A stretch of DNA of 64,000 nucleotides, taken from Lentzea sp. NBRC 102530 (lineage in GTDB: Bacteria > Actinomycetota > Actinomycetes > Mycobacteriales > Pseudonocardiaceae). The stretch is from contig NZ_BSTF01000029.1 of assembly GCF_030269365.1 (NCBI RefSeq), forward strand, positions 1 through 64,000, read 5' to 3'. Position 1 is the first letter of the stretch; the number at the start of each line of letters is the position of its first letter. A model generated the notes under the pieces. It was not told the DNA's origin. It was given only the letters and a program-made list of their open reading frames with translations, and did no database searches. Of this stretch, positions 16,938-24,574 are shown in pieces. The position numbers and the translations under genes were made by a program.

Positions 16938-17747
16938 ATGCAGATCAAGGTCCTGGGGCCCGTCGAGGCCAAGGTGAACGGTCGCTCGGTGACGCCCACC
17001 GCGGCCAAGCCACGTCAGATCCTGGCGCTGCTCGCGCTGCACTCCGGGCAGGTCGTGTCCGTCCCCACCCTGATCGAGGAACTGTGGGGCGACCGTCCGC
17101 CGCGCAGCGCCCGCACCACCCTGCAGACCTACATCCTGCAACTGCGCAAGCTCATCGGCGACGCGCTGCCGGCGTCCGGTGAGGGCGCGGCGAAGGAAGT
17201 GCTCGTCACCCGGTACGGCGGCTACCTGCTCGACGTGCCCGAGGAGGCCGTCGACGTGCACGAGTTCGAACGCCTCTCGCGCGCGGGCCAGCAGGCCTAC
17301 GACGTCGAGGACTTCGCGTCGGCCTCCCGGCTGCTGCGCCAGGCGCTCGACATGTGGCGCGGCGCCGCCGTCGTCGACGTGCGGCCCGGCATGCCGCTCG
17401 GCATCGAGATCGTGCGCCTCGAAGAGGCCCGGCTGGGCGTGCTCGAAGCGCGCATCGACGCCGAGCTGCGGATGGGCAAGCACAAGGCGTTGCTGAGCGA
17501 GCTCTCCGTGCTGACCGTGCAGAACCCGATGAACGAGAACCTGTGCGCGCAGTACATGATCTCGCTGTTCCGCGCGGGCCGGCAGTGGCAGGCGCTCGAC
17601 GCGTTCAAGGCGTTGCGCAACACCCTGATCGAGGAGCTCGGCGTCGAACCGTCGTCGCGCCTGCAGACGTTGCAGCACGCCATCCTCACGTCCGACCCGC
17701 GCCTCGACAGCGCGGAAACCAGGCAGCTGCAACGCCTTCTCGCTTAG
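16938..17747 (+). CDS. SARP-family transcriptional activator
   Basis: 269 residues, the size of small ActII-ORF4/DnrI-type activators. ATG 16938 has GGAGGGG upstream. Residues 1-95 form an OmpR-like DNA-binding domain (IKVLGPVEAKVNGRSV, PRQILALLALHSGQVV, LIEELWGDRPPRSARTTLQT), and 100-245 form the bacterial transcriptional activation (BTAD) domain (DVHEFERLSRAG, ARIDAELRMGKH, RAGRQWQALDAF, LIEELGVEPS). It probably switches on the polyketide operon that begins with the ACP gene downstream. It is divergent from the RiPP operon, so the shared 210-nt gap may link both pathways. Confidence 0.95.
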   Translation: MQIKVLGPVEAKVNGRSVTPTAAKPRQILALLALHSGQVVSVPTLIEELWGDRPPRSARTTLQTYILQLRKLIGDALPASGEGAAKEVLVTRYGGYLLDVPEEAVDVHEFERLSRAGQQAYDVEDFASASRLLRQALDMWRGAAVVDVRPGMPLGIEIVRLEEARLGVLEARIDAELRMGKHKALLSELSVLTVQNPMNENLCAQYMISLFRAGRQWQALDAFKALRNTLIEELGVEPSSRLQTLQHAILTSDPRLDSAETRQLQRLLA

Positions 17748-17760
17748 ATCGAGGCTCCAG

Positions 17761-17794
17761 CGGCCCTCGCCACACTGTGGCGGGGGCCGTTTTT
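17761..17794 (+). terminator. Rho-independent terminator after SARP gene
   Basis: 13-bp stem (17761-17773 with 17777-17789, one G-T wobble), 3-nt loop, followed by TTTTT. It is the only terminator in the cluster with a real T-tract, and it separates the regulator transcript from the ACP operon. Confidence 0.9.
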
Positions 17795-17906
17795 GCTTGT
17801 CGCGCAACGGTTTCTTCGAGAATCTCTCCACCGAGTCACAGCCGTGCGCTGGCAACCTCAGTCGTGGGCGCGCGGAAATCGCCCGCTGGAGGAAAGGAAG
17901 CTAGCC

Positions 17907-18158
17907 GTGAGCGCACTGACCATCGAGGGCCTCAAGGAGATCCTCAACGAGGCCGCGGGCGACGACGACTCGTTCAAGCCCGGCCAGGACATTCTCGACC
18001 TCCCGTTCCTCGAGCTGGGCTTCGACTCCCTCGCCCTGCTGGAGACGGTCGCGCTGATCAAGCGCAAGCACGGGGTCTCCATCGCCGACGACGAGATGGC
18101 GTACCTCGAGACACCGCGCCAGTTGCTGGACAAGGTCAACGGACAGATCGCGGCCTGA
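17907..18158 (+). CDS. Acyl carrier protein of the type II PKS
   Basis: 83 residues from GTG 17907, with GGAGGAAAGGAAG upstream. The phosphopantetheine site is LGFDSLALLE with Ser41. Helices and acidic surface (EGLKEILNEAAGDDD, DDEMAYLETPRQLLDKV) fit a PKS ACP. First gene of the minimal PKS operon ACP - aromatase/cyclase - small ORF - CimA-like - KS-alpha - KS-beta - AT. Confidence 0.96.
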   Translation: MSALTIEGLKEILNEAAGDDDSFKPGQDILDLPFLELGFDSLALLETVALIKRKHGVSIADDEMAYLETPRQLLDKVNGQIAA

Positions 18159-18187
18159 CGCCGGCGACTCGGGATACGGAGACGGAC

Positions 18188-19123
18188 ATGACGCACACCA
18201 CCACGCACACGGTCATGATCGGGGCTCCCGCCAAGGTGGTGTACGACCTGGTCGCGGACGTGACGACCTGGCCGTACATCTTCGGACCCACGGTGCAGGC
18301 CGAGGTGTTCGAACGGGACGGCTCGACGGAGCGGTTGCGGTTGCACGCGTTCGCCAACGGTGACGTGCGCACGTGGACGTCCCGGCGCGAGCTCGACCCG
18401 GCGAACCTGCACATCTCCTTCGAGCAGGAACGCTCGGCGGCACCCGTGAAGACGATGGGTGGGGAGTGGCGGATCGTCCCGATCGCCGACTCGGCGACTC
18501 GGGTCGATCTGCTCCACCACTTCACCGCGGCGCAGCCCGAGGCGGTCGAGGTCATCCTGAACGCGGTCAACAACAACAGCGACGCCGAACTCGCCGCTCT
18601 CAAGCGGGCGGCCGAGTACGGCGACGACTACGACAAGCTGGTGCTGTCGTTCTCCGACAGCATCACGATCCACGCGAGCCGCAAGGACGTCTACGAGTTC
18701 CTGTACCGCTCCGACCTGTGGCCGGAACGCCTGCCGCACGTCGCGCGGCTGGACCTCACCGAGGCCGTCACCGGGGTGCAGTCCATGGAGATGGACACGC
18801 GCAGCCCGGACGGGTCGATCCACACCACCCACTCGGTGCGGGTCTGCACCCCGTACGAGGGCATCGTCTACAAGCAGACGCACACGCCGCCGATCATGGC
18901 GGCGCACGTCGGCCGGTGGACGTTCAAGGACATCGGCGACGGCATCGAGGCCGGCATCGAGGCGACGTCGCACCACACCGTCGTCATCCGGCCCGAGGTC
19001 GTCCCCGAGGTGCTGGGTGCCGACGGGACGATCGAGCGCGCTCGCGAGCTCATCCGTCACGCGCTGGGCACCAACAGCCTCACGACGCTCCGGCACGCGA
19101 AGGAATTCGCCGAGAACGGATGA
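18188..19123 (+). CDS. Didomain aromatase/cyclase (SRPBCC)
   Basis: 311 residues, two START-like (SRPBCC) domains: about 5-150 (TVMIGAPAKVVYDLVADVTTWP) and about 160-305 (DSITIHASRKDVYEFLYRSDLWPERLPHV). Didomain enzymes of this length act with C9-ketoreductases to cyclise and aromatise the first ring of reduced polyketides, which agrees with the actIII-type KR at 5088. It lies 29 nt after the ACP gene on the same strand. Confidence 0.95.
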   Translation: MTHTTTHTVMIGAPAKVVYDLVADVTTWPYIFGPTVQAEVFERDGSTERLRLHAFANGDVRTWTSRRELDPANLHISFEQERSAAPVKTMGGEWRIVPIADSATRVDLLHHFTAAQPEAVEVILNAVNNNSDAELAALKRAAEYGDDYDKLVLSFSDSITIHASRKDVYEFLYRSDLWPERLPHVARLDLTEAVTGVQSMEMDTRSPDGSIHTTHSVRVCTPYEGIVYKQTHTPPIMAAHVGRWTFKDIGDGIEAGIEATSHHTVVIRPEVVPEVLGADGTIERARELIRHALGTNSLTTLRHAKEFAENG

Positions 19124-19138
19124 GGACGGGGTGACGCG

Positions 19139-19324
19139 ATGGGGTTGGGTGGCGCGGACTTGCTGACAGCCGCTGCACGCGCTGCAAGCCGCAACGGGCT
19201 TTACGTGGTCTCCATGTACCTGGAGAAGGCCGCGGTCGAGCACCAGCGCAAGGGTTGCCCTTCCGAGGTCGGCCACTGCGCGTACGAGATCGAGGCCTCC
19301 CGAGTGCTGTTGTCGGGCTTCTGA
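19139..19324 (+). CDS. Small unknown protein inside the PKS operon
   Basis: 61 residues, starting 15 nt after the aromatase/cyclase stop, with GAGGACGGGGTGACG upstream. No family is recognised. The first half is helical (LLTAAARAASRNGLYVVSMYLEKAAVEH, segment 8-35), and the second half carries two Cys (KGCPSEVGHC) and ends EIEASRVLLSGF. Its position inside a tight operon and its length comparable to the RiPP precursor make it worth testing as a small subunit. It could also be a non-functional remnant. Confidence 0.6.
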   Translation: MGLGGADLLTAAARAASRNGLYVVSMYLEKAAVEHQRKGCPSEVGHCAYEIEASRVLLSGF

Positions 19325-19348
19325 CCGTTGAAGCGCGAGGGGTTCTGG

Positions 19349-20062
19349 ATGAAGCTCTACGACATCTCGCTGCGCCGCACCAGCCAGTCCGTTTCGGACA
19401 GACTGGTCGCGGCGCGGCGCCTCGACGCGCTCGGGGTCGCGTTCGTCGACGGAGGAAGGCCCGCCCGGTCGTTTTATCACCGGGCGGCGATCGAACTCCG
19501 GTTGCGGGTGGCCACCCTCATCGCTTCAGGTGGTGCGGAAGACCTCACCGCATTGCTGGCCGCGGAGACCCCCGCGGTGGCGGTTGTCGTGCAAGGGCAC
19601 GGCCTCTCGATGGTCAGGGAAGCCGTGCGTCAACTCGTGCGCGCCGAACGACGAGTGGTCGTCGAGGCGCGGGACTTCTTCGACGGCTGGCTGATCGACC
19701 CCGAACACGCGTTGGAGGTCGTGCTGACAGCCGCCGAGGCCGGGGCGGAAACCGTGTTGCTGCACGACACAGCGGGCAAGCTGTGGCCGGACCAGATCGG
19801 CGAGATCGTCTCCTCGGTCGCGGAAACCGGTGTGCCCCTTGGTTTTGGTTGTCACGACGAGGGCGGAGCGGCCGCGAAGCAGCTGTTCGCGGCCGACGCG
19901 GGGGCAGGACTCGTACAGGGGTCCTACGCCGTCGTTCGAGGTGGCCTCGATCGGGCCGTTTCACCATCGGTTCATTCGGCAGAGACAGGTGTCGCTCCCG
20001 TGCCCTGTCCGAGATTGGAGCAGACCGTGTCCGCACAGAAGGCGATTGGAGGTGTCCGATGA
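19349..20062 (+). CDS. Citramalate synthase/HMGL-like TIM barrel with lost metal ligands
   Basis: 237 residues from ATG 19349 (GAGGGG upstream; TTG 19328 is a weaker option). The closest pattern is the DRE-TIM metallolyase family, CimA/LeuA branch: YDISLRRT (usually yDttLRDG), LDALGVAFVDGG, VEARDFFDGW, VLLHDTAGK, LGFGCHDEGGAAAK, AGAGLVQGS. The metal-binding Asp after LR is Arg10, and the first His of the HxH pair is Gly167; only His169 remains. Families of this fold need both for catalysis, so ordinary lyase/synthase activity is doubtful. It also lacks the C-terminal half of CimA. ATGA overlap couples it to KS-alpha. Confidence 0.75.
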   Translation: MKLYDISLRRTSQSVSDRLVAARRLDALGVAFVDGGRPARSFYHRAAIELRLRVATLIASGGAEDLTALLAAETPAVAVVVQGHGLSMVREAVRQLVRAERRVVVEARDFFDGWLIDPEHALEVVLTAAEAGAETVLLHDTAGKLWPDQIGEIVSSVAETGVPLGFGCHDEGGAAAKQLFAADAGAGLVQGSYAVVRGGLDRAVSPSVHSAETGVAPVPCPRLEQTVSAQKAIGGVR

Positions 20063-21327
20063 GTCGTCGCGCCGTCATCACCGGGGTGGGCGTGGTCGCA
20101 CCTGGTGGCATCGGAACGAAGGCGTATTGGAAACTGCTGTCCGAAGGGCGTACGGCGACTCGCAACATCACGCACTTCGACGCGTCTCCGTACCGCTCCC
20201 GCATGGCGGGGGAAGCAGATTTCGATCCAGTGCGCGAAGGCCTGACACCGCAGGAGATCCGCCGGCTCGACCGCGCCGCGCAGTTCGCCGTGGTCGCGGG
20301 TCGTGAGGCGATGTCCGACTCCGGCATCGAGTTCGACCAGCTCGACCCCGGCCGCATCGGTGTCTCGCTCGGCACCGCGGTCGGCTGCACGACCTCGCTG
20401 GAGCGCGAGTTCATCGTCGGCTCCGACCGGGGCAAGTACTGGGAGGTCGACCAGTCCTACGCCGTCCCGCACCTCTACGACTACTTCACGCCGTCCTCGA
20501 TGGCGACGGAGCTGGCGTGGACGGTCGGCGCGGAAGGCCCGGTCTCCGTGGTCTCCACGGGCTGCACCTCCGGTCTCGACTCGGTCGGTTACGCGGCCGA
20601 GCTGATCATGGAGGGCTCCGCGGACGTCGTCGTCACCGGCGGCACCGAGGCCCCGCTCTCCCCGATCACCGTGGTGTGCTTCGACGTGATCCGCGCGTCC
20701 AGCACCCGCAACGACGACCCCACCACGGCCTGCCGGCCGTTCGACAAGACCCGCGACGGCCTGGTGCTGGGCGAGGGGTGCGCGATCATCGTGCTGGAGG
20801 AGCTGGAGCACGCCCGTGCCCGCGGCGCCCACATCTACGGTGAGATCGGCGGCTTCGCCTCGCGGTGCAACGCCTACCACATGACGGGCCTGCACCCCGA
20901 GGGCATCGAGATGTCCGACGCCATCAACATCGCGCTGAAGCAGGCGCGGGCGGACGCGACGGACGTCGGGTACATCAACGCGCACGGGTCGGGCACGAAG
21001 CAGAACGACCTGCACGAGACGGCCGCCTTCAAGCGTTCTCTCGGTGCGCACGCCTACAAGACCCCGGTCTCCGGCTTCAAGTCGATGATCGGGCACTCGC
21101 TGGGCGCGATCGGGTCCCTGGAGATCGTCGGCTCGCTGCTGGCGTTCGAGCAGGACCTCATCCCGCCGACGGCGAACCTCCACGAGCCGGACCCCGAGTG
21201 CGACCTCGACTACACGCCGCTGGTCGCGCGCGAGAAGAAGGTCAACACGGTCCTGACCGTGGGCAGTGGTTTCGGTGGATTCCAGAGCGCCATGGTGCTC
21301 AAGAAGGTGGAAGGGGCAGGCCGGTGA
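20059..21327 (+). CDS. Type II PKS ketosynthase alpha subunit
   Basis: 422 residues. Active-site Cys169 lies in STGCTSGLDS, with catalytic His residues in INAHGSGTKQND and MIGHSLGAIG. N-terminus RRAVITGVGVVAPGG and the GEGCAIIVLEELEHA region are typical of aromatic KS-alpha. It condenses malonyl units on the ACP together with KS-beta to build the poly-beta-keto chain. Coupled at both ends: it overlaps the CimA-like stop and the KS-beta start by 4 nt each. Confidence 0.98.
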   Translation: MSRRAVITGVGVVAPGGIGTKAYWKLLSEGRTATRNITHFDASPYRSRMAGEADFDPVREGLTPQEIRRLDRAAQFAVVAGREAMSDSGIEFDQLDPGRIGVSLGTAVGCTTSLEREFIVGSDRGKYWEVDQSYAVPHLYDYFTPSSMATELAWTVGAEGPVSVVSTGCTSGLDSVGYAAELIMEGSADVVVTGGTEAPLSPITVVCFDVIRASSTRNDDPTTACRPFDKTRDGLVLGEGCAIIVLEELEHARARGAHIYGEIGGFASRCNAYHMTGLHPEGIEMSDAINIALKQARADATDVGYINAHGSGTKQNDLHETAAFKRSLGAHAYKTPVSGFKSMIGHSLGAIGSLEIVGSLLAFEQDLIPPTANLHEPDPECDLDYTPLVAREKKVNTVLTVGSGFGGFQSAMVLKKVEGAGR

Positions 21328-22538
21328 CTCGGGCGGTGGTGACGGGAATCGGCATCGCGTCTCCGAACGGACTGGGGCCGACCGCGTACTGGCGGGCGAC
21401 CCTGCACGGGGAGGCGGCGATCAGGCCGATCACCCGGTTCGACAGCGCGAACTACTGGGCGAAGATCGCCGGTGAGGTGCCCGGCTTCGAGGCAGGGCGG
21501 CACCTGCAGGGCCGCCTGCTGCCGCAGACGGACCACATGACGCGGCTGACACTCGTCGGCACGGACTGGGCGTTGCGTGGTGCGGGCGTGCAGCCCAACG
21601 ACATCCCGGACACCGACATCGCGGTGATCACCGCGGCGACGGCGGGCGGGTACGAGTTCGGCCAGCGCGAACTGCAGAAGCTGTGGCACCAGGGCCCGGA
21701 GTACGTCTCGGCGTACCAGTCGTTCGCGTGGTTCTACGCGGTCAACACGGGTCAGATCTCGATCCGGCACGGCACGCGTGGTCCCGGTGCGGTCGTGGTG
21801 TCCGAGCAGGCCGGTGGCATCGACTCCATCGGGCACGCCCGCCGGCAGCTGCGCAAGGGCGTGCAGCTGGCGCTGACGGGCGGCATGGACTCCTCGCTGT
21901 GCCCGTGGGCGTGGGTCGCCCACCAGGCTTCGGGTTGCCTGTCCCGCAACAACAACCCGAAGCGCGCCTACCTGCCGTTCGACCGCGACGCCTCCGGGTA
22001 CGTCGCGGGTGAGGGCGGCGCGATCATGGTCGTCGAGACGCCGGAGTCGGCGGCGGGACGGCCGGGGACGCGCATCTACGGCGAGATCGTCGGATACGCC
22101 TCGACGTTCGACTCGAAGATGCCGTCGCGGGAGCCGGGCCTGAAGCGCGCCGCGGAGCTCGCGCTGCGCGACGCCGGCATGGACGCCTCGGAGATCGACG
22201 TGGTGTTCGCCGACGCGGCGGGCATCCCGGAGCTCGACAAGGCCGAGGCCGACGCGATCAAGGCCATCTTCGGGCCGTACGGTGTGCCGGTCACGGCCCC
22301 GAAGACCATGACGGGCCGCCTGTTCGCCGGTGGCGGCTCGCTGGACGTGGCGTCGGCGATCCTCTCCATCTACTGGAGCGCGATCCCGCCGACCGTCAAC
22401 GTCGAGAACGTGGTGCCGGAGTACGAGCTCGACCTCGTGCTGAACGAGGCGCGGCACGGCAAGATCAAGGCCGCTCTGGTGCTCGGCCGCGGCAAGGGCG
22501 GCTTCAACTCCGCCATGGTGGTTCGCGAGTACAGGTGA
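21324..22538 (+). CDS. Type II PKS chain length factor (KS-beta)
   Basis: 404 residues from GTG 21324, overlapping the KS-alpha stop. The active-site Cys is replaced by Gln162 in VSEQAGGID, the hallmark of chain length factors that decarboxylate malonyl-ACP and set chain length. Other lines (VTGIGIASPNG, YLPFDRDASGYVAGEGGA, APKTMTGRLFAGGG) fit. Chain length cannot be read safely by eye; modelling of the gate residues would be needed. Confidence 0.98.
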   Translation: MTRAVVTGIGIASPNGLGPTAYWRATLHGEAAIRPITRFDSANYWAKIAGEVPGFEAGRHLQGRLLPQTDHMTRLTLVGTDWALRGAGVQPNDIPDTDIAVITAATAGGYEFGQRELQKLWHQGPEYVSAYQSFAWFYAVNTGQISIRHGTRGPGAVVVSEQAGGIDSIGHARRQLRKGVQLALTGGMDSSLCPWAWVAHQASGCLSRNNNPKRAYLPFDRDASGYVAGEGGAIMVVETPESAAGRPGTRIYGEIVGYASTFDSKMPSREPGLKRAAELALRDAGMDASEIDVVFADAAGIPELDKAEADAIKAIFGPYGVPVTAPKTMTGRLFAGGGSLDVASAILSIYWSAIPPTVNVENVVPEYELDLVLNEARHGKIKAALVLGRGKGGFNSAMVVREYR

Positions 22539-22546
22539 TGTCATGC

Positions 22547-22586
22547 CTCGAGGGCCGCGGGGGTTTTCTCTCTCGCGGCCCTCGAG
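22547..22586 (+). terminator. 13-bp hairpin between KS-beta and AT genes
   Basis: CTCGAGGGCCGCG at 22547-22559 is the exact reverse complement of 22574-22586, with a 14-nt pyrimidine-rich loop containing TTTT. It fills the only real gap within the PKS operon. It could be a partial terminator that lowers acyltransferase expression, or an mRNA stabiliser. Confidence 0.7.
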
Positions 22587-22605
22587 CCGTTTCTGGAGGC
22601 GTGTT

Positions 22606-23523
22606 GTGGACGTAGCACTTATGTTTCCGGGCCAGGGATCGCAGTACCCGCGGATGGCGGCGTCCCTGTACGGCACGGACGCGGTGTTCACCTCGGTGAT
22701 CGACGAGGTGTTCGAGCTGTTCGGCGAGGTGGGTTCCGTCGCCTGCGAGGACTGGCTGGCCGGGGCAGACATCGACCACGTGTCGCGCGCGCAGCCGTTG
22801 CTGTTCGCGGTGGACTACGCGTTGGGGCGCACCGTCCTGTCGTGGGGTGTCGAGCCCGTGGCGTTGATCGGGCACTCCGCCGGTGAGGTCGTCGCGGCGA
22901 CGCTGGCCGGGGTGTTCTCCCTGGAGGAAGCCGTTTCGCTGGTGCGGGACCGGGTGCTGTCGGCGGTGCCGATCCCGTCCGGGGGCATGCTGGCCGTCGC
23001 GGCCTCCGAGGCGGACCTGCTGCCGTACCTGGAGGGGGACGTCGCGATCGCCGCGGTGAACTCGGCGCGGCAGACCATGCTGGCCGGTTCCGACGAGCCG
23101 TTGGCGCGGGTGCGGGCCCGGCTCGAGGCGGACGAGTACGTCGTCGTGACGGTGCCGGCCTCCACGCCGTTCCACAGTCCCGCCATGCAGCCCGCCGTGG
23201 ACGAGGCGCTGGCGTCGTGGAGCGCTTCTCCGGTGGCTCCTTCGATGCCGTTGTACTCGGGGTACACGGGCAAGCTGATGACTGAGGAAGACGCTTTGTC
23301 GGCGCGGTTCTGGACCCGGCAGCTGACCGACGCCGTCTACTTCGGACCGGCGTTGAACGAGCTGGTGGCCATGTACGACGTGCTGCTGGTGGAAGCGGGG
23401 CCGGGGCAGACGCTGACGTCGTTCGCGCGCCGTACGAAGGCCGTGCGGTCCGGTGCTTCTCAGGTGCTGCCGTTGCTGGATTCCCACGACTCGGTGGAGA
23501 CCGCTCGCGCTCGTCTGGTTTAG
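22606..23523 (+). CDS. Free-standing acyltransferase (malonyl-CoA:ACP type)
   Basis: 305 residues from GTG 22606 (GGAGGC 5 nt upstream; an earlier ATG at 22543 would add 21 unrelated residues that overlap the hairpin). Seen: ALMFPGQGSQYP at the start, catalytic Ser in GHSAGEVVAAT (about 90), NSARQTMLAGS, and STPFHSPAM with the catalytic His. Most aromatic PKS clusters borrow the fatty-acid acyltransferase. A dedicated one, with the KSIII-like protein, is typical of clusters with a non-acetate starter. The FHS motif rather than YASH favours malonyl-type substrates. Confidence 0.93.
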   Translation: MDVALMFPGQGSQYPRMAASLYGTDAVFTSVIDEVFELFGEVGSVACEDWLAGADIDHVSRAQPLLFAVDYALGRTVLSWGVEPVALIGHSAGEVVAATLAGVFSLEEAVSLVRDRVLSAVPIPSGGMLAVAASEADLLPYLEGDVAIAAVNSARQTMLAGSDEPLARVRARLEADEYVVVTVPASTPFHSPAMQPAVDEALASWSASPVAPSMPLYSGYTGKLMTEEDALSARFWTRQLTDAVYFGPALNELVAMYDVLLVEAGPGQTLTSFARRTKAVRSGASQVLPLLDSHDSVETARARLV

Positions 23524-23533
23524 CCGCGATGTA

Positions 23534-23566
23534 AAAGGGCCGCCCTCTCCTGGAGGGCGGCCCTTT
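23534..23566. terminator. Bidirectional terminator after acyltransferase
   Basis: Perfect 14-bp stem (23534-23547 with 23553-23566), 5-nt loop; the right arm ends TTT and the left begins AAA. It ends the PKS operon and also serves the minus-strand cyclase transcript. Confidence 0.9.
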
Positions 23567-23574
23567 AGCGCCTG

Positions 23575-23637
23575 CTAGTCGATGCCTCGGATGATGTGGT
23601 CTTCGTTCTCTGGTGGCCATGAATCGCTGTTTTCCAT
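23575..23637 (-). CDS. Candidate 20-residue peptide gene
   Basis: Reading from ATG 23637 gives MENSDSWPPENEDHIIRGID then TAG. The codon use is plainly less GC-rich than the surroundings (AAC AGC GAT TCA TGG CCA CCA GAG). It lies between the cyclase stop and the terminator, so it would be transcribed with the cyclase. The start overlaps a palindrome (23637-23654). No good Shine-Dalgarno is visible. It may be a real small peptide, a gene remnant or chance. Confidence 0.3.
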   Translation of the reverse strand: MENSDSWPPENEDHIIRGID

Positions 23638-23654
23638 ACCTACGAGGGTAGGTA
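23637..23654. promoter_or_regulatory. Palindrome TACCTAC-GAGG-GTAGGTA
   Basis: Perfect 7-bp arms with a 4-nt spacer directly at the start of the 20-residue candidate ORF and 40 nt downstream of the cyclase stop. It could be an operator or an RNA hairpin. Confidence 0.5.
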
Positions 23655-23693
23655 CGGTGATTCAGCTCTCACTTGAAGAACGGTTGTCCGGTT

Positions 23694-24470
23694 TCAGTCG
23701 TCCAGCAGGGCGACCGCACGGGTCCAGCCCGCGCCGGCGCCCTTGATCTTGACCGGGAACGCGACGACGGTGAACCCGAAGTCCGGCAACGCCTCCAGGT
23801 TCGCGAGCCGCTCGATCTGGCAGTACTCGCGGTCGCGGCCGGCGAAGTGCGCGGGCCACAGCACGCTCTCGTCCTTGGTCTGCAGGTAGCGCTTGACGAT
23901 GTCCGGGAACGGCGCGTCGAGGCTGAACGCGTCGGTCGCGATCACCTTGACCCCGAGGTCCAGCAGGAAGTTCGTGGCGGGGCCGTCGAGCCCGGTGTAG
24001 TCGGTGAAGTACGTCTGGGTGCCCGCGTGCTCGGCGGCACCGGTGTCGAGGATGACGATGTCCATCGGCTTCGGCGTGTAGCCGATGCGGGCGAACTCCT
24101 TCTCCAGCACCTCGACGCCGATGACGCCGGTGCCGTGACCGCGCACGTCGAGCTTCACGCCGGGGTTGTGGAACCACTCGAGCGGCATCTCGTCGATGTG
24201 GCGCGGGATTCCGTTGCCGTACGTGGTCTTCGACCCGTAGTGGCTCGGCGCGTCGACGTGCGTGCCGGTGTGGGAGGTCAGGCTGATCCGGTCCAGCGTG
24301 AGGAACTCGGAGTCCCGCAGCACGGAGACGTCGAACTCGACGCCGAGCCGCGCCTTGAGCTGCTCGGCCATGTGTTCCGCGCCCTGAGCGGCCGTGAGCA
24401 CCTCGTGCGTCACCGGGTCCGCTTCGTACGCGGCTGCGTCAATGTGGGAAGACAGATCGATGATGCGCAT
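23694..24470 (-). CDS. PF04199-type metal-dependent polyketide cyclase
   Basis: 258 residues from ATG 24470; the family begins with IIDLSSHI a few residues later. The signature HTGTHVDAPSH (about 81-91) provides metal ligands, as in kynurenine formamidase and the cyclase family. Further support comes from GTGVIGVEVLE and VILDTGAAEHAG. Members occur in many aromatic polyketide clusters as second/third-ring cyclases or lactonases. It is transcribed opposite to the PKS operon and divergent from the ABM monooxygenase gene across 104 nt. Confidence 0.92.
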   Translation of the reverse strand: MRIIDLSSHIDAAAYEADPVTHEVLTAAQGAEHMAEQLKARLGVEFDVSVLRDSEFLTLDRISLTSHTGTHVDAPSHYGSKTTYGNGIPRHIDEMPLEWFHNPGVKLDVRGHGTGVIGVEVLEKEFARIGYTPKPMDIVILDTGAAEHAGTQTYFTDYTGLDGPATNFLLDLGVKVIATDAFSLDAPFPDIVKRYLQTKDESVLWPAHFAGRDREYCQIERLANLEALPDFGFTVVAFPVKIKGAGAGWTRAVALLDD

Positions 24471-24493
24471 GCAGCAGAGCTTGGCGGGCGTTC

Positions 24494-24510
24494 CTTGAGC
24501 ACGTCTCAAG
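24494..24510. promoter_or_regulatory. Palindrome CTTGAG-CACGT-CTCAAG in divergent promoter
   Basis: Perfect 6-bp arms with a 5-nt spacer in the 104-nt gap between the divergent cyclase and monooxygenase genes. A shared operator is the simplest reading. Confidence 0.55.
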
Positions 24511-24574
24511 ACGCGGTGTGCAGAGTTTTCCCAGGCATGACACCGTTTCGCCCGATTTCGTGGGGAGCTCTCGC

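Noticed and set aside
17790..17906. SARP binding repeats before the ACP gene
   Set aside because: Two CGAG words occur but are 16 nt apart rather than the expected 11 or 22, so the evidence is too weak.
19328..19349. TTG 19328 as start of the citramalate synthase-like gene
   Set aside because: ATG 19349 has a GAGGGG site at good distance and starts directly at the family pattern.
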